In this document: positions 9,371 through 17,665 of the stretch, one piece after another
Position numbering within the stretch: the stretch's first letter is position 1
Layout: each line of letters opens with the position of its first letter
Assembly: GCA_965223465.1 (NCBI GenBank)
Contig: OZ245025.1
Location: 1 to 64,000 of the forward strand
Direction: 5' to 3'
Origin: JAAELZ01 sp965223465
GTDB lineage: Bacteria; Pseudomonadota; Gammaproteobacteria; Arenicellales; Poriferihabitantaceae
DNA: 64,000 nucleotides
The notes under the pieces: model-generated
The model's input: the letters and a program-made list of their open reading frames with translations, nothing else
Told to the model about the DNA's origin: nothing
Database searches by the model: none
Made by a program: the position numbers and the translations under genes

Positions 9371-9432
9371 GGAGGTGCCTAGTATTGTCGGGTAATGCTA
9401 GAATCGAGCGTATCTACAAGCAATAGGTAACC

Positions 9433-11427
9433 ATGACACACCAGCTCAAGCAAACAGAATGTCTAATTCAACTCGATAGTGGTAACTACGAGATTAAGCC
9501 GATTGACCCAGCAAGCGAAATTCTGGGCCCGGTCGATTACGGGTGGCAGCGCTATCAAGAGGATAACAAGAGCTTAACATTTGGTTCTGGTTTACTATCA
9601 GGAAGTACGATTTCAGGCTCGCGCCGCATCGTTTTCTCCGCCTACAGCCCGCAATGGGATGGTTTTTACCTTTCCTCCTTTGGTGGCGGTGCGTTCACCC
9701 TGCGTAATTTTGGCATCAATTACATTTGTTTGCGCGGGCGTGCGCCTAAACCGAGTGTTTTATTACTTAACTACAAGGAAGGCAAGCACATCGTAGAGGT
9801 GCTGCCTTTTGAGGACTACAAAAATAGCTGGAAGGGTTACCCGAATGCGGAGGGTGAACCGGTATTGGGCGTGTTTGGTTTGCAGGAAGCGGTGTTCGCA
9901 AAATACAAAGACCAGTTTCCGCCGAAACAAGTGCGCGTCTTTGCGGTAGGTCCCGCAGCGGCCCAAACAGATGAAGGCGGCATTGCATCTAACACAGTAG
10001 AAAAGGGTGTCATTACACCTACGGTAGAGTGGTGTGGACGGGGTGGAGTGGGTAGCCAGTTATTAAAGCAACACAGTATTGTCGCCTGTATTTTTGGTGG
10101 CGAGTGGAAGGAGTTCGAGCTTTCCAGCACCAAAGAAATTAACGAGCACTTTATTGAGCATTTTGGAGAAAAAGCGGCCAAGTATGATTTGTCTGTGACA
10201 CAAAAATATCGTTATCAACCAGAGTTTAAAACGGGTGGTACTTTTGGGGTCAATTTGCATACCAATCGCGATCGGTTGATGACCTATAACTACCAGAGCA
10301 TTTATGCCAGCGGTGAAGATCGTAAACAGCAGCATACCGAGTTTATTGCCTCACATTTTCTCAAGCAATTTAATGAAGAAACCATTGAGCCGGAAAACTA
10401 CGAAAATTGTGGCGAGTTGTGTCTGGTGAAATGCAAAAAAATGTTTGGCAAGTACAAAAAAGATTACGAGCCGTATCAATCACTTGGGCCACAATTAGGT
10501 ATATTTGACCAACGTGCAGCCGAATTAATCAGTGACCATGCCGATGCGATGGGATTTGATGCCATTCAAATTGGTGGGATGCTCAGTTGGTTATTTGAGT
10601 GCTTATCTGATGGGAGTATTCCGGCGGAAAAATATGGCCTGCCCGAGCCGGAAGGGATTAAATTTGGTTTTGCTAAATCCCGTAATGAACATGATTTGGT
10701 CGACGACGGTATGCGTCATGCACAGTATGCCATGGCGTTGATAGACACAGTATTGTGGGAACCCAAAGCCGAAATATTTCGTCAGGGAATACAAAAGGCG
10801 GCCTATGCGATGCAGGCTGCGCATCCAGAGGGGAACCCTTTGCATAAAGCGGTGTTCATTAACCATGGCCCAAATGGCTGTTTGGTACCCAATCAATACT
10901 GGGTGCCTGGCATGTTTAGCCCAATGCCGATGATGGGTAAGTACTACGTCTATTATGGCAATGATTTTATGCAGCCGGACGCGCTTGGTCGGAAAAATGT
11001 CGAGCGCATGGTGTATGAGCTGTCTACCGACAACTATGGGGTATGCCGTTTTCATCGAAATTGGTCAGAAACCATCACCGATGAAATTTTATCCGCGTAT
11101 TATGGCCTGGATATCGACTTTAAAGCGCATCACTACAAGCTGGCACAGGAAATTAACCAACTGGAGGGCAACAAGTGCACCGTTTGGGAAACCGATAGGG
11201 TGGTGGATTTGTTTGAAGGTTATCTGGATTATTGGGTAGACGCTGGCTTGGAAGATCCGCTGTTGCAAGAGATCGTGGAATTGCTAAAAACAGATAAACC
11301 GGCTGCGGTCAATAAATTCTGGAACATGCTCAATGAAGGCCAGCAAGCAGCGTTTGCTGCCGGTGCAGAGTCCATTCCAGATGCGCTGACAGATATGCAG
11401 AAAGAGCGACTTCAGCGTTCGGCTTAA
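9433..11427 (+). CDS. Aldehyde:ferredoxin oxidoreductase family protein (tungsten/molybdenum pterin enzyme)
   Basis: A 664-residue protein, within the usual length for the AOR family. The N-terminal domain has GSGLLSG, a basic RRIVFSAYSPQWDGFYLSS-like stretch and GGGAFTLRNFG, matching the AOR pterin-binding domain. Cysteines for one [4Fe-4S] cluster are at C326, C330 and C334, with a fourth candidate at C538 in YGVCRFH. The spacing Cx3Cx3C differs from the more common Cx2Cx3C. Such enzymes carry bis-pterin tungsten and interconvert aldehydes and carboxylic acids using ferredoxin, or act on other substrates in divergent branches. No tungstate transporter, ferredoxin or pterin gene is adjacent, so electron partner and substrate are unknown. 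It starts 62 bp after the HisN-like gene. Confidence 0.82.
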   Translation: MTHQLKQTECLIQLDSGNYEIKPIDPASEILGPVDYGWQRYQEDNKSLTFGSGLLSGSTISGSRRIVFSAYSPQWDGFYLSSFGGGAFTLRNFGINYICLRGRAPKPSVLLLNYKEGKHIVEVLPFEDYKNSWKGYPNAEGEPVLGVFGLQEAVFAKYKDQFPPKQVRVFAVGPAAAQTDEGGIASNTVEKGVITPTVEWCGRGGVGSQLLKQHSIVACIFGGEWKEFELSSTKEINEHFIEHFGEKAAKYDLSVTQKYRYQPEFKTGGTFGVNLHTNRDRLMTYNYQSIYASGEDRKQQHTEFIASHFLKQFNEETIEPENYENCGELCLVKCKKMFGKYKKDYEPYQSLGPQLGIFDQRAAELISDHADAMGFDAIQIGGMLSWLFECLSDGSIPAEKYGLPEPEGIKFGFAKSRNEHDLVDDGMRHAQYAMALIDTVLWEPKAEIFRQGIQKAAYAMQAAHPEGNPLHKAVFINHGPNGCLVPNQYWVPGMFSPMPMMGKYYVYYGNDFMQPDALGRKNVERMVYELSTDNYGVCRFHRNWSETITDEILSAYYGLDIDFKAHHYKLAQEINQLEGNKCTVWETDRVVDLFEGYLDYWVDAGLEDPLLQEIVELLKTDKPAAVNKFWNMLNEGQQAAFAAGAESIPDALTDMQKERLQRSA

Positions 11428-11451
11428 AACAAACTCACAAGACAGATTAAT

Positions 11452-12936
11452 ATGACAGAAGTAGCACCCATAAAAATTTTACTAGGTGGTGCCAACGGTG
11501 AGCACGTGAACCTTAATGCAAAAATGGCCAACCGACATGGCATGGTGGCGGGTGCAACCGGAACGGGCAAGACGGTTACCATGCAAATTCTTGCCGAAGG
11601 GTTTTCGCGAGCGGGTGTGCCTGTATTCATGGCCGACGTCAAGGGTGATGTTTCAGGCATTGCAATTGAGGGTAAGCCGCACCCAAAAATTGATGAACGG
11701 CTCGACGTCATTGGCATAGAGGACTATCAATTACGCGGCAATCCTGTGGTGTTTTGGGATATGTATGGTGAAAAAGGGCATCCAGTCCGTACCACCATCA
11801 CCGAGTTAGGGCCCTTGCTGCTTACCAATCTGCTGGATCTGAACGATACCCAGCAAGGGGTGTTATATGCCGCCTTTAAATTTGCAGATGATGAAGGTTT
11901 AGCCTTATTGGACCTGGAAGATTTGCAGTCTTTATTGAGCTGGATGTCAGAGAATCGCAAGGAGTTGATTGGTGAATATGGTAACTTTACCTCTGCCAGT
12001 ATTGGCGCGATTCAGCGTAATTTATTGGTGCTCGAAGAGCAGGATGGCGAATTATTACTGGGCGAACCCGCGCTTGATCTAAACGATATGATCAAGGTCG
12101 ATTTTTCCGGTCAGGGTGTGATCAATGTGATGGATGTGACTACCATCTTGAATAAAGGCCCGAAATTATACTCGACTTTCTTGCTCTGGATGCTTTCGGA
12201 GCTATTTGAAAATTTACCGGAAGTAGGTGACCCTGAAAAACCCAAATTTGTGATGTTTTTTGACGAGGCACATTTGATCTTTGATGATGCCCCCAAAGCT
12301 TTGTTGGATAAAATCGAACAGGTGGTAAGACTCATTCGATCCAAAGGCGTGGGGATCTATTTTGTCAGCCAAAGTCCGATGGATATTCCGGAAGAAGTAT
12401 TGGGACAGCTGGGGATGAAAATCCAACATGCATTGCGTGCGTTTACTCCAAAGGAGAAAAAAGCGCTTAAGACCGTGGCGCAAAATTTTCGAGAGAACCC
12501 CGATATCGATACTGAGCATGCGATTACCGATGTGGGCGTGGGCGAGGCCTTGGTATCAGTACTGGATCTGGACGGATCGCCGACCGTGGTTGAACGTACT
12601 TTAATTCGCCCGCCGCAATCCAGGATTGGGCCGCTCAATGATGAGGAGCGCGCGATGGTAATGTCGCGGTCGCCAATGCAGGGGCGCTACGATGAGGCCA
12701 TGAATCGAGAATCTGCCCAGGAAATGCTGAAAGTGCGTACGGATGAAAAAATGCGCAAGGCAGAAGAGGCCGAGGCACAGAAACAGGCAGATAAGGCCAA
12801 GCGTAAGAAATCCAGCGGCTATCAGCGGCAAACAGTCGGCGAGGCGATGCTCAAAAGCGTCGCCAGATCGGTGGGAAGTCAGTTGGGTCGTCGGGTAATG
12901 CGCGGTGTATTGGGTTCTTTATTCGGCGGCCGGTAG
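11452..12936 (+). CDS. YjgR-like (DUF853) HerA/FtsK-type P-loop ATPase
   Basis: A 494-residue ATPase. Walker A GATGTGKT is at residues 34-41, followed by MADVKGDVSGIA, a conserved YjgR/DUF853 segment. Walker B with FFDEAH is at about 267-273 (D271, E272). The stretch SKGVGIYFVSQSPMDIPEEVLGQLG and the arginine-rich FTPKEKKALKTVAQNFREN region are also family features. The C-terminus is a charged, probably coiled segment (about 425-470) and a basic tail ending in RRVMRGVLGSLFGGR. The E. coli homologue is a poorly understood putative ATPase; a DNA-related motor role is inferred from HerA similarity only. It overlaps the next gene by one base. Confidence 0.88.
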   Translation: MTEVAPIKILLGGANGEHVNLNAKMANRHGMVAGATGTGKTVTMQILAEGFSRAGVPVFMADVKGDVSGIAIEGKPHPKIDERLDVIGIEDYQLRGNPVVFWDMYGEKGHPVRTTITELGPLLLTNLLDLNDTQQGVLYAAFKFADDEGLALLDLEDLQSLLSWMSENRKELIGEYGNFTSASIGAIQRNLLVLEEQDGELLLGEPALDLNDMIKVDFSGQGVINVMDVTTILNKGPKLYSTFLLWMLSELFENLPEVGDPEKPKFVMFFDEAHLIFDDAPKALLDKIEQVVRLIRSKGVGIYFVSQSPMDIPEEVLGQLGMKIQHALRAFTPKEKKALKTVAQNFRENPDIDTEHAITDVGVGEALVSVLDLDGSPTVVERTLIRPPQSRIGPLNDEERAMVMSRSPMQGRYDEAMNRESAQEMLKVRTDEKMRKAEEAEAQKQADKAKRKKSSGYQRQTVGEAMLKSVARSVGSQLGRRVMRGVLGSLFGGR

Positions 12937-13754
12937 TGCCTGAATTTAGCGGCAATGTGCGCAAAATGCGCACCCAACATAGCGACCCTGTAGGCTATGA
13001 ACTGCCCATTGGTGATCAATTCGTGCCAATGAATGATTTGATTGGTCATTTCATACAAATCCAGTTTCTGGGCGAGATCAATTGTATCGCCTGCGGGCGT
13101 AAAACCAGTAAGAGTTTTCAGCAGGGTTATTGTTTTCCCTGTATGCGTAGCTTGCCCGAATGTGATCAGTGCATTGTGCGTCCCGAGCTATGCCATTTCG
13201 CAGCAGGGACCTGCCGCGACCCTGAGTGGGGGCTTAAGCACTGCATGCAGGATCACTATTTGTATCTGGCTAATTCCTCCGGTTTAAAGGTAGGCATCAC
13301 GCGGGGTAGCCATATTCCTAATCGCTGGATGGATCAGGGGGCGACCCAGGCGCTACCCATAATCCGCGCGACATCTCGTTTCAATATTGGTCAGCTGGAA
13401 GTCGCACTTAAGGCTTATGCAAGTGATCGAACGGATTGGCGTAAAATGCTCAAAGGGCGGGCGGAGCCCATGGATTTAATTACTGCCAAATATTGTTTGC
13501 TTGAACAGGCAGAGGAAGATCTAAATAATTTCGATGAAACGATCGAGTGGCAGATATTGGCGCAAGAAGAAGTGCAGGAATTTAACTACCCGGTGGAGCA
13601 ATATCCAGAGAAAGTGACCAGCCTAAATCTGGATAAAAACCCCCTTGTCGAAGGTATGCTGCTTGGAATAAAAGGGCAGTATCTGATACTGGACAACGGG
13701 GTGATGAATGTTCGCAAGTATGGTGGGTATCAGCTTAGGTTGGCTTATGCCTGA
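12936..13754 (+). CDS. DUF2797 family zinc-ribbon-like protein
   Basis: A 272-residue protein matching DUF2797. It has a cysteine-rich N-terminal part (NCIACGRKT, GYCFPCMRS, ECDQCIV, ELCHFAAGTCRD) that should bind one or two zinc ions, and then the conserved LYLANSSGLKVGITR and IPNRWMDQGATQALPI segments, which resemble a GIY-YIG-like nuclease fold. The start is GTG at 12936, overlapping the last base of the YjgR-like gene's stop, so the two are probably translated together. Biochemical function is not known to me; the GIY-YIG resemblance is inference. Confidence 0.85.
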   Translation: MPEFSGNVRKMRTQHSDPVGYELPIGDQFVPMNDLIGHFIQIQFLGEINCIACGRKTSKSFQQGYCFPCMRSLPECDQCIVRPELCHFAAGTCRDPEWGLKHCMQDHYLYLANSSGLKVGITRGSHIPNRWMDQGATQALPIIRATSRFNIGQLEVALKAYASDRTDWRKMLKGRAEPMDLITAKYCLLEQAEEDLNNFDETIEWQILAQEEVQEFNYPVEQYPEKVTSLNLDKNPLVEGMLLGIKGQYLILDNGVMNVRKYGGYQLRLAYA

Positions 13755-13848
13755 TGGTTAGAATGACGACGGCCCAAGCTAGACCCTGGCTTGCAAATTT
13801 GAGTGGGTTTTCTTATTAGCACGAAGCAGTCCGAGTCCGCATTAGGCT

Positions 13849-14844
13849 TTACCTAACCAGCGGCAGCGTAATCTCCGCATAGCCGTTTTCTACCGGTAGA
13901 TCTGATGACCACTGGCCATCCGCATAAACGCGTACATTACCTGTATCCTCGGCATTGACGACTAAGTCAGTTGTTAAGTCTTCTGGCACAGTATAGATGA
14001 GCTTATGAACCCAGTCAGGTTGATCACCGTGATCTCTGCCTTCATGCATATCCAGGGCAAGTTTATTCGCTCCTTCGCGCTGACTAACAAAATCATCTGA
14101 CGGATCTGCCCAATATTTATCTCCCGGCCCGCCTGGTCGCCATACATTTTTCAATAAATTGCAGCGATACCTCATATCTATCCATTGCGCATCTTCAATA
14201 CCTGAAGCGTATAATCTCGAAACAAGAACAACCTCAAGTTCATCACCAGGTTTTACCGACTCCTGGTTGGTATAAATCGCCATATTAGCTCCGAAAGTTG
14301 GGATAGAGATTGATTGGATGTCGTTGAGTTGATTGCCGCAATCATCTTCACCAGTTAGAACCGCTTCAAGCTCAATGTTTTGCCCCAAACTCCAGGTAAA
14401 GCTTCTAGATTCAGTAAACGTAACCGATTGACCAGGCGCTATAGGGCCACCGGATTGTGAAGAGAGCTGGCCACCACTTTCTGAGATGGAGAAACTATTC
14501 ACAACTCCTGTCCCAGTGTTAGTGACTACCAATGTAAATTCAACGATTTGTTGGGTATTGAACACAACAAGAGTATCGGTTGTAAATGAAAGACTTAACG
14601 AGCCGGGTTCACAAGAGGGTGGTGGAGTAGGTGCAGGCCTGGAATCGCTATCTTCACTTGTGGCAGCGTGCGTAGGCAGAATCACCGAATTTATGATAGG
14701 TTTTTTCCACTGATCTGAGAGCGCTACGAAGCTTGTTCCTACGAAAATTGATCGGAGAGCCTTACGACGAGAATCATATTTTTCTAATAAGGAATGTTTT
14801 GAATTACTTAAATTTTTCCCCCTTTCTGCTCTAAACTTGGACAT
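13849..14844 (-). CDS. Exported protein of unknown function with an N-terminal KP-V-LP-HA motif and a DUF11-like domain
   Basis: A 331-residue protein. The N-terminus has a basic SRRKALRS, a short hydrophobic FVGTSFVALS, and then WKKPIINSVILPTHAATS near residues 46-63. I recall similar W-K-P...S-V-LP-HA segments at the start of other exported proteins of unknown function in proteobacteria, probably export or processing signals. A Ser/Pro-rich linker (RPAPTPPPSC) follows, then a beta-sandwich of DUF11 type (about 78-180, with VEFTLVVTNTGTGVVNSF) and a C-terminal domain I do not recognise. The start has AGGGG 8 bases upstream of the ATG. It is a lone gene, with the DUF2797 gene converging on it. 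Function unknown. Confidence 0.6.
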   Translation of the reverse strand: MSKFRAERGKNLSNSKHSLLEKYDSRRKALRSIFVGTSFVALSDQWKKPIINSVILPTHAATSEDSDSRPAPTPPPSCEPGSLSLSFTTDTLVVFNTQQIVEFTLVVTNTGTGVVNSFSISESGGQLSSQSGGPIAPGQSVTFTESRSFTWSLGQNIELEAVLTGEDDCGNQLNDIQSISIPTFGANMAIYTNQESVKPGDELEVVLVSRLYASGIEDAQWIDMRYRCNLLKNVWRPGGPGDKYWADPSDDFVSQREGANKLALDMHEGRDHGDQPDWVHKLIYTVPEDLTTDLVVNAEDTGNVRVYADGQWSSDLPVENGYAEITLPLVR

Positions 14845-15014
14845 GTTAGTACCCCTTATCTCTTACTCAATTAACCGCGCAATTATATCACCCACCATAT
14901 GGGAATATAAGAAAGCCAGAGAGGTTGTACGATTATTTCATTTCTATTTAATTTTGAGTACCAGGTATCAAAGGGTCAGCTAATGTGACAGGCATTGAAG
15001 CTTCCTAAACCTCA

Positions 15015-15428
15015 CTAATCAGGTACACCTTGCCATAGCATTTCGTAGCCAATTTCGTAGGTTTCATCGCAAAACTCAACCAACGCGTCGAACTTCTTTT
15101 TGAAGGTTTCGTCAGCGTGAGATTTTTCATGCTGGTCAAAGGATTTCCAGAAGGTGATGATGACCAAGTGATCTTTGTCCATACACCGGCTCATTTCCGA
15201 GGCCAGCACATTGCTATCGACCATTGAGCCTTCTTCCGACACAAACCCCGCAGATTTGTATACCTGCCCTGCAATAAAGCCGCCTTCTTCGTCTCCATAG
15301 GTGTTTTTGACCACATTGCACATTTCGCCTAATGCAAGCTCGACATCTTCGACAGTCACGCCTTCTTTTAAATCGACCACATTGAACATCATCACGCAGC
15401 CAAAAGGGATTTCAATAGGATGAAACAT
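15015..15428 (-). CDS. Small cytoplasmic protein, possible dimeric alpha-beta-barrel (ABM-like) fold
   Basis: A 137-residue acidic protein with no signal peptide. The second half contains HLVIITFWKSFDQHEKSH, resembling the strand-then-helix pattern of antibiotic-biosynthesis-monooxygenase-like and heme-degrading dimeric alpha-beta-barrel proteins, where an aromatic-rich strand is followed by a helix with His residues. The first half has only weak resemblance. The ATG at 15428 has GGAG 5 bases upstream, supporting a real gene. It stands alone between unrelated genes. The specific function is unknown. Confidence 0.6.
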   Translation of the reverse strand: MFHPIEIPFGCVMMFNVVDLKEGVTVEDVELALGEMCNVVKNTYGDEEGGFIAGQVYKSAGFVSEEGSMVDSNVLASEMSRCMDKDHLVIITFWKSFDQHEKSHADETFKKKFDALVEFCDETYEIGYEMLWQGVPD

Positions 15429-15651
15429 TATCGCTCCGATTTATTGGTAAACTAATCGACAATATTGGGGGATTTTTACAATTATCAAGGGCACGCTAGA
15501 CTGCTGGTCGGACTTTGATTGCTGTAATGGGCATCAAAGAAAAAGTTTTGATAAAGCGCTATTTAGGTGCCAAATGGGTTAGTGCATTTCTTCACAGCAC
15601 AAGTCTCAGTGCGCCGTTTAACACAGTAAATAATATCAAGCTGATAAATAA

Positions 15652-15727
<76 letters not shown>

Positions 15728-15776
15728 AAAATGAAACAACTATTGTACCCAAATCAGTGACCAGTTGGGTAAATGC

Positions 15777-16727
15777 TTAGGGGCTAAAGGCATCCGTTGT
15801 GGCCACCAATTTCTCCTGAATACCTAGTTCAGAAACTGAATGCCCCGCATCTTGAATCATGTAAAACTTGGCCTCCGGCCAGGCTTTATGTAATTCCCAG
15901 GCGGATTCCGCTGGGCATACAACATCATAGCGCCCTTGTACAATCACTCCCGGGATATGACGAATTTTGTCAATCCGGTTAAGCAAATAGTTATCTTCGT
16001 TAAAAAAGCACTTGTTGATAAAATAATGACATTCAATGCGCGCAAAAGCCTCCGCAAAGCGATCTTCACCAAAAGCATGCATTAGATTTTCATCTTGAAT
16101 TAGTTTTGAAGTACTTGCTTCCCATATTGCCCAGGCACGTGCTGCTGCTTTCCTTGTTTTGGGGTCGTCATCAGTCAACCTTTTATAGTAGGCGGCAATA
16201 AGGTCGTGGCGCTCATCTGCTGGAATGGCCTCAACATAGTGTTCCCACGCATCAGGATATATACGGCTACAACCTTCCTGGTAAAACCATTTAAGTTCGT
16301 GCTGTCGAACTAGAAATATCCCGCGTAGAAATAATGCCAGACAAACTTCAGGGTGGGTTTGCGAATAGGCTAGGCTCAGGGTGGAACCCCAGCTGCCTCC
16401 AAATACCGCCCATTTTGGGATGCTTAAATGGTTTCGGAGTTTTTCGATATCTTTGACCAAATTCCAGGTGGTATTTTCACGCAGTTCAGCAAAGGGTGTA
16501 CTTTTTCCGCAACCACGTTGCGAAAGCTGCACAATTCTCCATTTATTCGGGTCGAAATAACGTCGATACTCCGGGCGCATACCACCGCCAGGCCCGCCGT
16601 GTAAGATGACCACCGGTATGCCACCTGGGTTACCACTTTGTTCGTAGTGAATCGTATGTAAATCTGATACGGCTAAGAAATCATCATCGAATGGTTCGAA
16701 AGCAGGATATAGAGGGCTGTTTGTCAT
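15777..16727 (-). CDS. pip: Proline iminopeptidase (peptidase family S33)
   Basis: A 316-residue alpha/beta hydrolase of the usual Pip length, expected to release N-terminal proline from peptides in the cytoplasm. The oxyanion motif HGGPGGG is at residues 43-49. The nucleophile is Ser112 in GGSWGS. Asp is in GRYDVVCP and His in DAGHS near the C-terminus. The first residues FEPFDDDFLAV and HTIHYEQSGNP also match the family. One oddity is SQRGCGKS at about 69-76, where most family members have DQRGCGRS. The ATG at 16727 is used. The EamA-transporter gene lies 21 bp upstream on the same strand. Confidence 0.92.
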   Translation of the reverse strand: MTNSPLYPAFEPFDDDFLAVSDLHTIHYEQSGNPGGIPVVILHGGPGGGMRPEYRRYFDPNKWRIVQLSQRGCGKSTPFAELRENTTWNLVKDIEKLRNHLSIPKWAVFGGSWGSTLSLAYSQTHPEVCLALFLRGIFLVRQHELKWFYQEGCSRIYPDAWEHYVEAIPADERHDLIAAYYKRLTDDDPKTRKAAARAWAIWEASTSKLIQDENLMHAFGEDRFAEAFARIECHYFINKCFFNEDNYLLNRIDKIRHIPGVIVQGRYDVVCPAESAWELHKAWPEAKFYMIQDAGHSVSELGIQEKLVATTDAFSP

Positions 16728-16748
16728 CGGTAGGGATTGGCAATAGAA

Positions 16749-17663
16749 TTATCCATTATAACGCGCTCTGGAAGGACCTATAAACGCAATCAACACCCCC
16801 ATCACGATTAATGAAGCACCAACCAACTGCACACTATTGAGCGTTTCATGCAAAAACAAATAGGAGAATAAGGCGGTGAACAGGCTTATCGTGGGTGTCA
16901 TGAGGCCGGCCAGGTTTGCTCCACCCATGGCGACGCCTTGTTGCCAGAAGTAATAGGCAAATAAAGAAGGAAAAACAACGACATAAACTATCATCAGGTA
17001 GGTTTCTTTTCCCCAAAGAATCGGTGCATGCGTGGCTTGCTCGTAGAGAAAAAAAGGTAAAACAAACAAGGTGCCGATCAAAAACTGTATCGCAAGAAAG
17101 GGGAGCGATGCGAGTTCCGGTGGGCGCCAGTTTTTCAGCAGCACAGAATATAAGGCCCAACTCAGGACGGAACCCACGATGATCAGATCGCCTGGGTTGG
17201 TATCCATGTTGATAATTCTCCTCAGGTCGCCTTTACCGATGACCCAGGCGACACCCAGAAGGGCGATGATTAAGCCTAACATTTGTTTACCGCTGGCACG
17301 TTCCTGTCCTATTAAGTAATTCAGCCCGATAATGGCAACCGGCAGGGAAGATAGGATGATGGAACTATTATTCGCGCTGGTTATGGTTAAACCCAGGTAG
17401 AGCAAGGTATTAAACAGGCCAGTTCCACAAACCCCCAGCAGGATTAATATTTTATAGTGTCGCAGGAGGAGTGCCCTTGATTCATAAAGTGGCTTGGCTG
17501 CAAAGATTAAAATGATCCCGCTGGCAATCAACCAACGATAAAAAGCCAGACTGAACGGCCCGATAAAGTCGTTGGCTGATTTGCCAACAATGTTATTACC
17601 CGCCCATAAAACTGGGGGAATAATCAAAAAGACAAACACCCTCAGACGTGAATGCGTGCTCAA
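16749..17663 (-). CDS. EamA/DMT-family transporter
   Basis: A drug/metabolite transporter superfamily protein of about 304 residues with about ten predicted membrane helices in two EamA halves. The first half has PPVLWAGNNIVGKSA and FYRWLIASGI; the second has SVLSWALYSVLLKNW and the ending LMTPTISLFTALFSYLFLHETL followed by LVGASLIVMGVLIAF, all typical. Substrate unknown. I put the start at TTG 17663-17661, just after the stop of the upstream gene. A reading from ATG 17717 would add 18 residues and overlap that gene by 52 bp; neither start has a strong ribosome binding site. Confidence 0.85.
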   Translation of the reverse strand: MSTHSRLRVFVFLIIPPVLWAGNNIVGKSANDFIGPFSLAFYRWLIASGIILIFAAKPLYESRALLLRHYKILILLGVCGTGLFNTLLYLGLTITSANNSSIILSSLPVAIIGLNYLIGQERASGKQMLGLIIALLGVAWVIGKGDLRRIINMDTNPGDLIIVGSVLSWALYSVLLKNWRPPELASLPFLAIQFLIGTLFVLPFFLYEQATHAPILWGKETYLMIVYVVVFPSLFAYYFWQQGVAMGGANLAGLMTPTISLFTALFSYLFLHETLNSVQLVGASLIVMGVLIAFIGPSRARYNG

Positions 17664-17665
17664 CT

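Noticed and set aside
11452..13754. HerA-like ATPase as an anti-phage defence system (HerA plus nuclease)
   Set aside because: The ATPase matches the widespread YjgR/DUF853 family rather than defence-associated HerA, and its partner is a DUF2797 protein rather than a known SIR2, NurA or DUF4297 effector.
13770..13848. Possible terminator between the convergent DUF2797 and exported-protein genes
   Set aside because: Only a 5-bp stem (CAAGC/GCTTG) with no adjacent T-run; too weak to call.
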